Positions 1 to 8,642 of a stretch of DNA of 64,000 bases are shown here, one piece after another (within the stretch, counting starts at the first letter, position 1; every line of letters begins with the position of its first letter). This DNA is from Pseudoprimorskyibacter insulae (GTDB lineage: Bacteria > Pseudomonadota > Alphaproteobacteria > Rhodobacterales > Rhodobacteraceae), in contig NZ_OMOJ01000001.1 of assembly GCF_900302505.1 (NCBI RefSeq), positions 62,001 to 126,000 on the forward strand, given 5' to 3'. A program made the position numbers and the translations under genes. Under the pieces are notes generated by a model. That model had not been told where the DNA came from and did not search any database. It saw nothing but the letters and a program-made list of their open reading frames with translations.

Positions 1-852
1 ATAGGCATATTTCGCCCAAAGCTGTTCCGAGATGTCTTTCATCCGGGCGTCGCCCTCGGGTCCGGACAGATCCTGCACCTCGGCAAAGATATCAGACCAC
101 GCATCGGCCCAGCCGTTCAGGCGCATCGTCCCCCGCACAAAATCGCGCACTTTCCATGTCGGATCAAAGTTGTAATCCTCCATGAAGGGCAGGCTGTCGC
201 GGTTTGGATAGACCTCAAAGGTTTCCGGCACCGGCAGGGGGGCGGCGTAGTGGGTAATCGCCTCCCACGGGCGCTGAATGGTCAGTTCGCTAAACGCACG
301 GAAGGATTTGGACGGCGATTTTAGCGCCCGGAGCACGCCCAAGGGCGACCAGCTGAATTTGTACCGGAAGGCATTCGTGTTCTTTGGCACCCCGCCGCAA
401 TAGGACGTAAAGCTGAGGGTGTTGCCCGCGTCATAGGCATCGGACTTGCGATAGGCGGCCACAAGATGGTGCGCCATCAGGTGGTCAATGCCCGGATCAA
501 GCCCAACCTCGTTTACAAAGCACAGCCCCTTGAGCTGTGCCTTGACGTGCAGCGATTTCATTTGCGGCGAGATATAGGAGGAGCTGACGAAATGCGCGCC
601 TTTTGACAGGGCCAGTTCCGCCAGTTGCACATGCCAATCCACCGGCAGCATCGACACGATTACATCGCCTTCGTTCACCGCATTGGCCAAGGCTTCGGCG
701 GTGAAGGCATGCACCTTGTTCGTGATGTCGCCAACCGCCTTTTGGGCTTTCTCAGGCGACCGGTTCCAGACCGATACGTCATAACCTTCTTGGATCAAGC
801 GCCGCAAACCCGGCAGGGCCGACAGGCCAGTGCCGCACCAGTGAATCGTCAT
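1..852 (-). CDS. Saccharopine dehydrogenase (glutamate-forming type), 3' end beyond window
   Basis: Partial: 284 codons are visible from an ATG at 852 and the frame runs off the left edge. The N-terminus has a Rossmann start (CGTGLSALPG, residues 6-15), and the later part (EVGLDPGIDHL, SYCGGVPKN) matches the saccharopine dehydrogenase C-terminal family. That enzyme oxidises saccharopine to 2-aminoadipate semialdehyde plus glutamate in lysine catabolism. Its ATG overlaps the stop codon of the next gene upstream (positions 849-852), so the two are co-translated. The partner belongs to the lysine-forming saccharopine dehydrogenase family, which supports a two-gene lysine to aminoadipate-semialdehyde route. 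Carboxynorspermidine synthase is a related family and remains an alternative. Confidence 0.85.
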   Translation of the reverse strand, partial: MTIHWCGTGLSALPGLRRLIQEGYDVSVWNRSPEKAQKAVGDITNKVHAFTAEALANAVNEGDVIVSMLPVDWHVQLAELALSKGAHFVSSSYISPQMKSLHVKAQLKGLCFVNEVGLDPGIDHLMAHHLVAAYRKSDAYDAGNTLSFTSYCGGVPKNTNAFRYKFSWSPLGVLRALKSPSKSFRAFSELTIQRPWEAITHYAAPLPVPETFEVYPNRDSLPFMEDYNFDPTWKVRDFVRGTMRLNGWADAWSDIFAEVQDLSGPEGDARMKDISEQLWAKYAY

Positions 853-1910
853 GAGCGCACCTTTGCGATATGAGTTTCGAAATCCGCCAGCGCGCGCGCC
901 CAGACCCCTTGGTCCAAGTCCTGTAGCGCCAGCAAGGATGGCAGCAATTGCGCTGCGTAGTCTTCTGAGGATTCCACCGGCAGCAGCGATGGCAGGTTGT
1001 CGATGGCGGTCACATCCAGAACCGGGTCACCGTGCACGCGCAGGGCAGGGGCATCCCATTCGGTCGTGCGGTCATAGACCTTGATCGGGGAAAAATCGCT
1101 GGTCGGATCGCAGGCGATATCCCCGATCACCGACAGCGCCCGTCGGGCGGTCTTGGCTTCGGCTGGCACAAAGACGGGCGTGCCGGGGCGTGCCAGAATG
1201 CAGTTGAGGAAGATCTCATGCTCCAGGATTTGCGGGAAGGGGCCGCCGCTTGCGGTTTCGGCCATGTCCCATTTGGTCACCGGCATCCCCATGCGACCGC
1301 ATAGATCCGCCGCGCCTGTGCCCACACGCCCAAGCGCCCCGATGACGATGGCGCGCGGCGCGGTGGCCCCGGTCGCGGCAAGCCGGTCTGCCAGATCGGC
1401 GGTCAGGGCATCGGCGCTGGTGTAGGTCGAAACCGGCGGGCAGATCTGGCCCGATTGCTGGGCGATCCAGCACATCAGCGATACCGCCGCCCCGGCAAAC
1501 CCGGCCCAATAGCCAAAGGCCGCCACGCGCCGCCCGGTTTCATCGACCAGATACTCCAGATCGTAAAGCGTGCCGCCACCTGCCGCGAAGCGCTCAAGCA
1601 GGATCTGCCCAGCAGGTTGCCCTTTGTAGGCATGGCCAAACATGATGTGGCGATGGCGCAGCGGTGTGCCATCTTCAGGCAGTTCCTTCAGGCCAAAGAT
1701 GATGGCGTCGGCAGGGGCACCGGGCCAGCTGTTCTCGGGCGCGATTTCGGCCCCGGCGTCGCGATAGCCGTCAATCGGGATGGCGCGGGGGGTGCTGTGT
1801 TCAACAGTGACGCGAACGCCTTGTGTGATTAGCGCGGCCACGCCATCCGGCGTGATGCCCACACGGTCCTCGTTGGGGCGCTGTTCGGCGCGAACCCAAA
1901 GATGTGTCAT
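849..1910 (-). CDS. Saccharopine dehydrogenase, NAD+/L-lysine-forming type (LYS1 family)
   Basis: 353 aa. The N-terminus has the alanine dehydrogenase/transhydrogenase signature (RAEQRPNEDRVGITPDGV, residues 8-25). K75 in GLKELP and H93 in FGHAYKGQ sit where yeast Lys1 has its catalytic Lys/His pair. A nucleotide-binding glycine motif (IGALGRVG) lies near residue 190. In bacteria this family, paired with a glutamate-forming saccharopine dehydrogenase, is thought to condense lysine and 2-oxoglutarate. The stop overlaps the start of that partner by 4 nt, so this is the first gene of a lysine-catabolic operon. Family assignment is firm; physiological direction is inferred from the pairing. Confidence 0.88.
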   Translation of the reverse strand: MTHLWVRAEQRPNEDRVGITPDGVAALITQGVRVTVEHSTPRAIPIDGYRDAGAEIAPENSWPGAPADAIIFGLKELPEDGTPLRHRHIMFGHAYKGQPAGQILLERFAAGGGTLYDLEYLVDETGRRVAAFGYWAGFAGAAVSLMCWIAQQSGQICPPVSTYTSADALTADLADRLAATGATAPRAIVIGALGRVGTGAADLCGRMGMPVTKWDMAETASGGPFPQILEHEIFLNCILARPGTPVFVPAEAKTARRALSVIGDIACDPTSDFSPIKVYDRTTEWDAPALRVHGDPVLDVTAIDNLPSLLPVESSEDYAAQLLPSLLALQDLDQGVWARALADFETHIAKVRS

Positions 1911-1960
1911 TGGTCAATTCCTTACACGGTCGCAGAACGCTAACGCAGACCGAGGAAGGC

Positions 1961-2620
1961 TTAAAGGTGCGTTTGCGCGAATTGCCGTTCGGTTGTTTCC
2001 AAGTGCGGGGTCGCGTTGAACTGCACCAGCGCCATGCCGGTGGGCATCGGCTGCATCCGGTGAACCGAGGTGTTCTGGATCGACAGGCAAGCGTGGCAAA
2101 AGTTCTTCAGGTCCAAGGACATGGTCACCCGAAGCGCCATGCCGATCACACCGCCCGAGGTCACGACCAAGGCACGGCCCTTGCCCGCGCCGATTTCGCG
2201 TACCACATCGTTGACCCGCTTTTCGAAATGCTGGAACGATTCCGGCACACCATCGATCGCGCCTTCCTGCCAAGCGCGGAACATCTTGGGCAGGTGCGCG
2301 GCGAATTCTTCGCGACCGTTGGGTAGGGGTTCGCCATGCTGCGCCTCAAAGAGGGTGGCCATGGTGAAATACTGAAGCTCGTTCAGGCGTTCATCCTGAA
2401 TCACCGCTTCGGGGGAATTGGCGTTGATCCCTTCAGTGGTTTCCACGTGGCGGCGCAGGGTGCCGGTATAGACCCGCGCAAACACTTCGTTCATCTGGCC
2501 AAAATGTTCCCCCAGCCAACGCGATTGCTTCCAGCCAAGATCACTTAGCTTGTCATAGCCTTCTTCATCGCGGGCAGAATTGTTGGCCTGACCGTGGCGA
2601 ACGAATGTAACGTGGGACAT
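1961..2620 (-). CDS. Histidine phosphatase family protein
   Basis: 219 aa. The phosphohistidine motif VRHGQ is at residues 7-11 (R8, H9, G10), and a second conserved His is in TSGGVIGM near the C-terminus (branch 1, phosphoglycerate mutase-like). No signal peptide, so probably cytoplasmic. The family covers phosphoglycerate mutases, sugar and cobalamin-pathway phosphatases; nothing here fixes the substrate. It lies 50 nt upstream of the saccharopine genes in the same direction and may be transcribed with them. It is divergent from the rpoE promoter region (2621-2730). Confidence 0.85.
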   Translation of the reverse strand: MSHVTFVRHGQANNSARDEEGYDKLSDLGWKQSRWLGEHFGQMNEVFARVYTGTLRRHVETTEGINANSPEAVIQDERLNELQYFTMATLFEAQHGEPLPNGREEFAAHLPKMFRAWQEGAIDGVPESFQHFEKRVNDVVREIGAGKGRALVVTSGGVIGMALRVTMSLDLKNFCHACLSIQNTSVHRMQPMPTGMALVQFNATPHLETTERQFAQTHL

Positions 2621-2730
2621 CGGGGCAGCTCCTTTGAGAGTTTGTTAGTGCTGCAAATCCGGCGGGAAAACCCTTTGCGGTACGTCACGGGACACATCGG
2701 AAAAAAGTGTTGCGAAAATGGATGATTGAA

Positions 2731-2760
2731 TGATCCAACTCCCGGCCTGCCCCGTATTTG
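2731..2760 (+). promoter_or_regulatory. Probable RpoE (ECF) autoregulatory promoter
   Basis: TGATCC at 2731-2736, an 18-bp spacer, then TATTTG at 2755-2760. TGATCC is the -35 core recognised by Rhodobacter RpoE, and rpoE-chrR is autoregulated in that genus. Transcription would begin near 2766-2770, just past an upstream in-frame ATG at 2765. That argues that translation starts at the downstream ATG (2876), leaving a leader of about 105 nt. Confidence 0.6.
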
Positions 2761-2875
2761 ATGTATGAGCACCTATGCGAACGCCACTTTCAGGAAACCT
2801 GCGAAAGATCAGGTTGTCATTTTTGCCGCGCCGGGCGACGTTGAACGGCGGGGACGAAAAGGGCGTGTCGTTAAT

Positions 2876-3421
2876 ATGAGCTCAGACCAAGGTCAGACGA
2901 ACTGGCCGCTACAGATGGAAAAGATCCGCGACGCTCGGGATGAGGCCGCCTTCGCGGCGGTATTCGCCCATTTCGCGCCGCGCGTGAAGGCGTTCTTGAT
3001 GCGGTCTGGCACCGATGCCGCCATGGCCGAAGAATGCATGCAGGACGTGATGGCCACCGTTTGGCACAAGGCGCACCTGTTCGACCCGTCCCGCGCGACG
3101 CTGTCCACCTGGATCTTCACCATCGCCCGGAACCGCAAGACCGACATGCTCCGCCGTGATCGACGACCCGAGCCTGAGGATCTGACCTGGGGGCCAGAGG
3201 CAGAAGCGCCGCAAGAGGACGTGATCGCCCTGCAACAAGAGACAACCAAGCTGGGCCAAGCCTTGGCCATGCTTCCCGCAAAACAAAGAGACCTGATCGA
3301 AAAGGCCTATTTCGGCGATCTGTCCCACAGCGAAATTGCCGCTGAAACGGGGCTGCCGCTTGGCACGATCAAGTCACGCATCCGTATGGCGCTGGACCGC
3401 TTGCGCCATGCGATGGGGTAG
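2876..3421 (+). CDS. rpoE: ECF RNA polymerase sigma factor RpoE (ChrR-controlled, singlet-oxygen response type)
   Basis: 181 aa from the ATG at 2876; an in-frame ATG at 2765 exists but precedes or coincides with the predicted transcript start. Region 2 is visible (HFAPRVKAFLMRSG, AEECMQDVMATVWHKAHLFD, STWIFTIARNRKTD), as is the region 4 helix-turn-helix (LSHSEIAAETGLPLGTIKSRIRMALDRLRH). The pattern matches Rhodobacter RpoE, which is held by the zinc anti-sigma ChrR and released by singlet oxygen. chrR follows 3 nt after the stop, as expected for a coupled sigma/anti-sigma pair. Regulon members cannot be read from this window. Confidence 0.9.
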   Translation: MSSDQGQTNWPLQMEKIRDARDEAAFAAVFAHFAPRVKAFLMRSGTDAAMAEECMQDVMATVWHKAHLFDPSRATLSTWIFTIARNRKTDMLRRDRRPEPEDLTWGPEAEAPQEDVIALQQETTKLGQALAMLPAKQRDLIEKAYFGDLSHSEIAAETGLPLGTIKSRIRMALDRLRHAMG

Positions 3422-3424
3422 ACG

Positions 3425-4063
3425 ATGACAGATATCAAGCACCACCTGACCGATAGCCTTTTGATGGCCTATTCCGCCGGAACCCTGCCCGAGGCGTTCA
3501 ACCTGGCAGTCGCGGCACATGTGTCCTTATGCGCCGACTGCCGCGCGACGCTGGAAGGGTTCGACGCCGTGGGCGGTGCGCTTCTGGACGAAGCGCGGGA
3601 ACCTTTGGCCGATGATAGCCTTGCCAAGACCATGGCTCTGATCGGCCAAGGAGCGCCTGCTGTACGGCAGATCCGGGTCGATCCGGTGCTGCCGGGGCCT
3701 GTGGCCGATTACGTCGGCGGCGGGATCGAAGCTGTGCGCTGGCGTCCTGCAGGGATTGGCGTGCGTCAGGCAATCCTGCCGACGTCATCATCGGCCACTG
3801 CGCGTCTTTTGCACATCAAGGCCGGTGTGGCGGTGCCCGATCATGGCCATCGCGGCACGGAATTGACCTTGGTCTTGCAAGGCGCGTTCTCGGATGAGGA
3901 CGGCCATTTCAAGCGCGGCGATATCGAGGTCGCGACCGAAGCGGTCGAACACACGCCCATCGCCGACACGGGGGATGACTGCATTTGCCTTGCCGTCACG
4001 GATGCGCCGTTGCGGTTCAAAAGCCTGATACCACGTTTGGCGCAGCCGCTGTTTCGGATCTAG
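3425..4063 (+). CDS. chrR: Zinc anti-sigma factor ChrR
   Basis: 212 aa. The N-terminal anti-sigma domain carries the zinc site H6, H32, C36, C39 (HVSLCADC). A C-terminal cupin domain (about 100-200) contains the metal-type motif HGHRGTELTLVLQG. In Rhodobacter ChrR the N-terminal domain sequesters RpoE and the cupin domain is needed for release by singlet oxygen. It lies 3 nt after rpoE. The TAG stop (4061-4063) falls in a CTAG palindrome that also provides the TAG stop of the convergent allA, so the genes overlap tail to tail by 4 nt. Confidence 0.92.
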   Translation: MTDIKHHLTDSLLMAYSAGTLPEAFNLAVAAHVSLCADCRATLEGFDAVGGALLDEAREPLADDSLAKTMALIGQGAPAVRQIRVDPVLPGPVADYVGGGIEAVRWRPAGIGVRQAILPTSSSATARLLHIKAGVAVPDHGHRGTELTLVLQGAFSDEDGHFKRGDIEVATEAVEHTPIADTGDDCICLAVTDAPLRFKSLIPRLAQPLFRI

Positions 4064-4533
4064 GTCACCGTATAGGGGGTGGCGAACCAGTGTTCCTCTA
4101 GGTTCACGCCCCCGCCGATCCGATCGACAACCACATATTGCCCGGCGGCCCCGATGGGGCACAGAACGCCGTGCCATGTGCCGCGATGCAGGTTGATCGA
4201 CTGGCCCGGCTGGGTCACGAAGGCCAGCGGCGTGCCGGGCCTGCCACCCTCATCTGGGCAGACGCAGACCAGAAAGGGCACACCTGATACCGGGATAAAC
4301 GCTTGTGAGCCCAGCGGGTGCCGTTCGACCATTTCCAGCAGATAGGGCAAGGCGCGGGCCTGCGCGTCAAACAGGGAAATCCCCGCGCGACCATCGGCAA
4401 AGTCCAGCTTGGCAAGGTCGGTGTGGCGGCCGCAAAGCCCTTGGTTGATCATCACCGTTGGTGGGCCGCTCACCTCGATCACATCACCGAATGGGGCAAA
4501 CGCAGCAGCCGTCAGGGGCTGTGACTGGATCAT
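4060..4533 (-). CDS. allA: Ureidoglycolate lyase
   Basis: 157 aa, the usual AllA length. Recognisable family stretches are FAPFGDVIE near the N-terminus, HPLGSQAFIP and NLHRGTWHGVL. The enzyme splits (S)-ureidoglycolate into glyoxylate and urea, the last step of the ureide pathway, in the cytoplasm. Its ATG (4533) overlaps the stop of the allantoinase/OHCU decarboxylase gene (4530), so it is the second gene of a two-gene operon. The divergent operon supplies urate oxidation and ureidoglycine hydrolysis. Confidence 0.92.
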   Translation of the reverse strand: MIQSQPLTAAAFAPFGDVIEVSGPPTVMINQGLCGRHTDLAKLDFADGRAGISLFDAQARALPYLLEMVERHPLGSQAFIPVSGVPFLVCVCPDEGGRPGTPLAFVTQPGQSINLHRGTWHGVLCPIGAAGQYVVVDRIGGGVNLEEHWFATPYTVT

Positions 4534-5945
4534 GGCAGAATGTCCTTCAGGCGGAATTCGGCAATACGCTCCACCTGTTTGCAGGCCTCGTTCGCCTCGG
4601 TCTCGGTGTCATTGCCGATGCGGCGGTCAAAGGCGGCAAGGATGCTGGCCTTGGTGTGATCGCGCACGGCAATGATGAAGGGGAACCCGTGTTTGGCGGT
4701 ATATTCGGCATTCAGGCGGGTGAAGCTTTCGCGTTCCTCATCCGTCAACGCATCAAGACCCGCGCTGGCCTGTTCATTTGTGCTCTCGGCGGTCAGGCGT
4801 TTGGCCTGCGCCAGCTTGCCCGCCAGATCGGGGTGCGCCCGCAACACGCCGATCCGCGCGTCATGCGAGGCGCTGCGGAACACACGGCACAGCGCGTTGT
4901 GCAGGCCCACGGCGCTGTCATGCGCTGGCCCAAGCTCTAGCCCATAGGCACCTTCCGCGATCCATGGCGAATGCTCAAAGATACCGCCGAACTTGGCAAC
5001 GAACGCCTCGCGGCTCATCTGGCTGGGGCGGTCCCAGCGGGTGTGCGGATGTTCGCGCGCCCAATGCTCGGCGATATCCAAACGGCGCGGTGTCCAGACG
5101 CCGGGGAACTGCTGGATATAGTCGATAAACCGTTGCAGCCCCGCCGCCTTGCCGGGGCGGCCAATCAGGCGGCAATGCAAGCCAACGCTCATCATCTTGG
5201 GCGCGCCTGACTCGCCCTCGGCATACAGCGTGTCGAAGGCATCCTTGAGGTACTGAAAGAACTGCTCGCCCGTGATGTAGCCCGGCGCGGTGGCAAAGCG
5301 CATGTCGTTGGCATCCAGCGTGTAGGGGATGATCAGTTGATCCCGCTCGCCCACCTCCAGCCAATAGGGCAGGTCATCGTCATAGGTGTCCGACACATAG
5401 GCGAACCCGCCTTCCTCGGCCACCAGCCGCACGGTGTTTTCACTGCACCGGCCTGTGTACCAGCCCAAGGGGCGTTCGCCGACAACCTCGGTGTGCAGGC
5501 GGATCGCCTCAGCAATGGCTGCGCGTTCCTCGGTCTCGGGCATGTCTTTGTGTTCGACCCACTTTAACCCGTGGCTGGCAATCTCCCACCCGGCGGATTT
5601 CATCGCGGCCACCTGCGCGGGGCTGCGGGCAAGGGCCGCGGCGACGCCATAGATCGTGACGGGAATGCCCGCCTTGGTGAACATCGCATGCAGCCGCCAG
5701 AACCCGGCCCGAGCCCCGTATTCGTAGATCGATTCCATGTTCCAATGACGTTTGCCCGGCCATTGCGCGGCGCCCGCGATGTCAGACAAAAACGCCTCAG
5801 ACGCGGCATCGCCATGCAGGATGCAGTTCTCGCCGCCCTCTTCGTAGTTCAACACGAATTGCACGGCGACTTTGGCCCCACCCGGCCACTTGGGATCGGG
5901 GGGCGTGCCTTCATAGCCGCGCATGTCTCGGGGGTAGCGTGTCAT
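4530..5945 (-). CDS. puuE: Fused allantoinase (PuuE type) / OHCU decarboxylase (UraD)
   Basis: 471 aa, two domains. Residues 1-305 are the polysaccharide-deacetylase-like allantoinase PuuE ([25 protein letters not shown]), which needs no relation to cyclic-amidohydrolase allantoinases. Residues about 310-470 are 2-oxo-4-hydroxy-4-carboxy-5-ureidoimidazoline decarboxylase ([13 protein letters not shown] with probable catalytic H325, [18 protein letters not shown]). The fusion makes (S)-allantoin and opens it to allantoate in one polypeptide. It starts 127 nt from the divergent uraH start; allA follows with a 4-nt overlap. No frameshift at the domain junction. Confidence 0.92.
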   Translation of the reverse strand: MTRYPRDMRGYEGTPPDPKWPGGAKVAVQFVLNYEEGGENCILHGDAASEAFLSDIAGAAQWPGKRHWNMESIYEYGARAGFWRLHAMFTKAGIPVTIYGVAAALARSPAQVAAMKSAGWEIASHGLKWVEHKDMPETEERAAIAEAIRLHTEVVGERPLGWYTGRCSENTVRLVAEEGGFAYVSDTYDDDLPYWLEVGERDQLIIPYTLDANDMRFATAPGYITGEQFFQYLKDAFDTLYAEGESGAPKMMSVGLHCRLIGRPGKAAGLQRFIDYIQQFPGVWTPRRLDIAEHWAREHPHTRWDRPSQMSREAFVAKFGGIFEHSPWIAEGAYGLELGPAHDSAVGLHNALCRVFRSASHDARIGVLRAHPDLAGKLAQAKRLTAESTNEQASAGLDALTDEERESFTRLNAEYTAKHGFPFIIAVRDHTKASILAAFDRRIGNDTETEANEACKQVERIAEFRLKDILP

Positions 5946-6072
5946 ATCTGGGCGCTCCGTTCAGTCTTTGTGCCGATCAAAGCCGCTTTTGCGGCGGGGG
6001 GAAAGCGGGGAATTGACATTCGCGCCCCAACCCGCCCCAATCAGGCCAACCACGATCAATCGGAGCGCAACC

Positions 6073-6423
6073 ATGGCCGGATACCTGACAACCCACGTTC
6101 TGGACACGGCGCGCGGCTGCCCGGCGGAAGGCATTCGCATCACGCTGTACGCCCTAGATGGCGAACGCCGCCAGATCGCCGAGACGGTGACAAATGCCGA
6201 TGGCCGTACCGATGGCCCGATCTTGCCTGCGGATGTGTTTAAAACGGGCCAATATGAGCTGGTGTTCCACTGCGGCGACTATCTGCGCGCCAATGGCTTG
6301 GCCGGCGCAGACCCGCTGTTCCTTGACGAGGTGCCGATCCGTTTTGGCATGGCCGAGGATGATCATTACCACGTGCCGCTGCTGCTATCGCCCTATGGCT
6401 ATTCGACCTATCGCGGCAGCTGA
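6073..6423 (+). CDS. uraH: 5-hydroxyisourate hydrolase (transthyretin-like)
   Basis: 116 aa from the ATG at 6073, preceded by GGAGCG; a longer in-frame version from 5968 lacks family similarity and enters the divergent promoter region. Diagnostic features are TTHVLD at the N-terminus with H8, and the C-terminal tetrapeptide YRGS that separates HIU hydrolases from transthyretins. It converts 5-hydroxyisourate to OHCU, the substrate of the divergently encoded UraD domain. First gene of the plus-strand purine operon, followed by puuD. TTGACA at 6013-6018 could be its -35 element; no convincing -10 was found. Confidence 0.93.
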   Translation: MAGYLTTHVLDTARGCPAEGIRITLYALDGERRQIAETVTNADGRTDGPILPADVFKTGQYELVFHCGDYLRANGLAGADPLFLDEVPIRFGMAEDDHYHVPLLLSPYGYSTYRGS

Positions 6424-6536
6424 CCTGCCCGCCAATCGGGCAGAACGCTGCGGCAGCCTTTGAATTTGGCAATCGCGGGCTTTTCGCAGCCCCGCGAACC
6501 TGCCACTGATGGAGGGAAAGAAGAAGGGATCACCCC

Positions 6537-7754
6537 ATGCAGGACATCGCCATCATCTGGGACTGGGTCGGCTTTGCCGTCCGCTGGCTGCACGTTATTA
6601 CCGCGATCGCGTGGATCGGATCGTCGTTTTACTTCATCGCGCTGGATCTGGGTCTGAACCGCACCATCCCCGGCCCCGCCGATGGCGAGGAATGGCAGGT
6701 GCATGGCGGGGGCTTTTATCACATCCAGAAATACCTTGTGGCGCCTGAGGCGATGCCTGACCACCTGACGTGGTTCAAATGGGAAAGCTATTCCACATGG
6801 CTGTCCGGCGCGGCCTTGCTGATGGTGGTCTATTGGGCGGGGGCTGAGCTTTACCTTGTCGATCCCGGTATCTCGGTCTGGCTTGGGATCGTGATCTCGG
6901 CCGCCTCGCTGACCGTGGGGTGGATCGTCTATGATTTCCTGTGCAAATCCCCGCTTGGCGAAAAGCCAACCGTTTTGATGGTGCTGCTGTTCGTGCTGCT
7001 GGTGGCCATGGCCTACGGCTATAACCAAGTGTTCACGGGCCGCGCCTCGATGCTGCATCTGGGGGCGTTCACGGCGACGATCATGTCGGCCAACGTGTTC
7101 TTTATCATCATCCCAAATCAGAAAATCGTGGTGGCCGATCTGAAGGCGGGCCGCAAACCTGATCCCAAATACGGCAAGATTGCCAAGCTCCGCTCGACCC
7201 ATAACAACTACCTGACGTTGCCCGTCGTCTTTTTGATGCTGTCGAACCATTACCCGTTGGCCTTTGCCACGGAATACAATTGGCTGATTGCCGCGCTGGT
7301 GTTCCTGATGGGCGTGACGATCCGGCATTTCTTCAACACCATGCACGCCAAGAAGGGCACGCCGTGGTGGACATGGGCGGCGACTGCGATCCTGTTCATT
7401 GCGATTATGGCGCTGTCCACTGCCCCCCTGATACAAGACACCTACGAGGAAAGCGAAGCGCGCCCCCTGACGCGGGCCGAGCAGGTCTATGCCAGTGCCG
7501 ACGGCTGGGAGGATGTGCAGAACATCGTCATCGGCCGCTGTTCTATGTGCCATGCCCGCGAACCTGTGTGGGACGGCATCCACCGCGCGCCCAAGGCCAT
7601 CCTGCTGGAAACCCCTGCCGATATCGCCCACGCGGCGCGGTTGGTCTATGTGCAGGCGGGCGTGACCCACGCCATGCCCCCCGCCAATATCACCGAGATG
7701 GAACCGGACGAGCGCACTCAGATCATCCGCTGGTTCCGCGCCGCGCAGGGCTAG
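6537..7754 (+). CDS. puuD: Urate hydroxylase PuuD: membrane urate oxidase with cytochrome c domain
   Basis: 405 aa. Residues 1-300 hold several membrane helices (for example 12-36, 88-105, 112-133, 145-163, 170-193, 225-240, 247-262, 278-297). Residues 310-405 form a c-type cytochrome domain with the haem motif CSMCH at 335-339 and a possible Met ligand at M380 (THAMPP). Known PuuD oxidises urate to 5-hydroxyisourate in the membrane and passes electrons to the cytochrome chain rather than to O2 to make peroxide. A purine-rich Shine-Dalgarno run lies just upstream. It sits 113 nt after uraH and supplies its substrate. Confidence 0.92.
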   Translation: MQDIAIIWDWVGFAVRWLHVITAIAWIGSSFYFIALDLGLNRTIPGPADGEEWQVHGGGFYHIQKYLVAPEAMPDHLTWFKWESYSTWLSGAALLMVVYWAGAELYLVDPGISVWLGIVISAASLTVGWIVYDFLCKSPLGEKPTVLMVLLFVLLVAMAYGYNQVFTGRASMLHLGAFTATIMSANVFFIIIPNQKIVVADLKAGRKPDPKYGKIAKLRSTHNNYLTLPVVFLMLSNHYPLAFATEYNWLIAALVFLMGVTIRHFFNTMHAKKGTPWWTWAATAILFIAIMALSTAPLIQDTYEESEARPLTRAEQVYASADGWEDVQNIVIGRCSMCHAREPVWDGIHRAPKAILLETPADIAHAARLVYVQAGVTHAMPPANITEMEPDERTQIIRWFRAAQG

Positions 7755-7811
7755 CCCCTTGGCAGCGCCGCCAATCCGCGCTTTGATACGGCAAACAGAA
7801 CGGACCACCGC

Positions 7812-8642
7812 ATGACCAAGCGCAGCTATTACGCCCCGACGGGCGGCCTTCCCCCGCAGACGCAGATCCTGACCGACCGCGCCATGTTCACCGAAGCCTA
7901 TGCGGTGATCCCCAAGGGCACGTTCAGCGATATCGTCACCAGCTTTCTGCCGTTCTGGGATGACAGCCGGTTCTGGGTGATCGCGCGGCCTCTGTCGGGC
8001 TTTGCCGAGACGTTTTCGCAGTACATTGGCGAGGTGCAATCGGGCGGCGGCTCGGACAAGCCGGAAACCGATCAAGGGGTTGAGGCGGTGCTTTTCGTGG
8101 TCAGCGGCAGCCTGTCCGTGACCATCGACGGCACGACCTACAGCATGGACGAAGGCGGCTATGCCTATATCCCGCCCGATGTGCCTTGGACCCTGTGGAA
8201 CGATAGCCTGGAGCCTGCGCGCTTCCACTGGATCCGCAAGGCCTATCAATTCGTCGATGGTCTGCCCGCGCCCGAAGCCTTTGTGACCAACGAAAAGCTG
8301 GTGCCGCCGACGCCGATGCCGGAAACCGACGGCAAATGGGCCACCACGCGCTTTGTCGATCTGGACGACATGCGCCACGACATGCATGTGACCATCGTCA
8401 CCTTTCAGCCGGGGGCCGTGATCCCCTTTGCCGAAACCCATGTGATGGAACACGGGCTTTATTTGCTGGAAGGCAAGGCCGTTTATCGCCTTAACCAAGA
8501 TTGGGTCGAGGTTGAGGCAGGCGATTTCATGTGGCTCCGCGCCTTCTGCCCGCAGGCCTGCTATGCGGGCGGGCCGGGTGAGTTCCGCTATTTGCTCTAC
8601 AAAGACGTCAACCGCCACATGCCGCTGAGTTTCCTGCGATGA
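7812..8642 (+). CDS. allE: (S)-ureidoglycine aminohydrolase (bicupin)
   Basis: 276 aa, two cupin domains (about 60-145 and 190-265). The C-terminal cupin has the metal-ligand set E208, H210, H214 and Q248 (FAETHVMEH, FCPQAC) known for ureidoglycine aminohydrolases. The enzyme releases ammonia from (S)-ureidoglycine to give ureidoglycolate, the AllA substrate. Its presence implies an allantoate amidohydrolase (AllC) upstream in the pathway, which is not in this window. The stop overlaps the ATG of the next gene by 4 nt, giving translational coupling. Confidence 0.92.
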   Translation: MTKRSYYAPTGGLPPQTQILTDRAMFTEAYAVIPKGTFSDIVTSFLPFWDDSRFWVIARPLSGFAETFSQYIGEVQSGGGSDKPETDQGVEAVLFVVSGSLSVTIDGTTYSMDEGGYAYIPPDVPWTLWNDSLEPARFHWIRKAYQFVDGLPAPEAFVTNEKLVPPTPMPETDGKWATTRFVDLDDMRHDMHVTIVTFQPGAVIPFAETHVMEHGLYLLEGKAVYRLNQDWVEVEAGDFMWLRAFCPQACYAGGPGEFRYLLYKDVNRHMPLSFLR

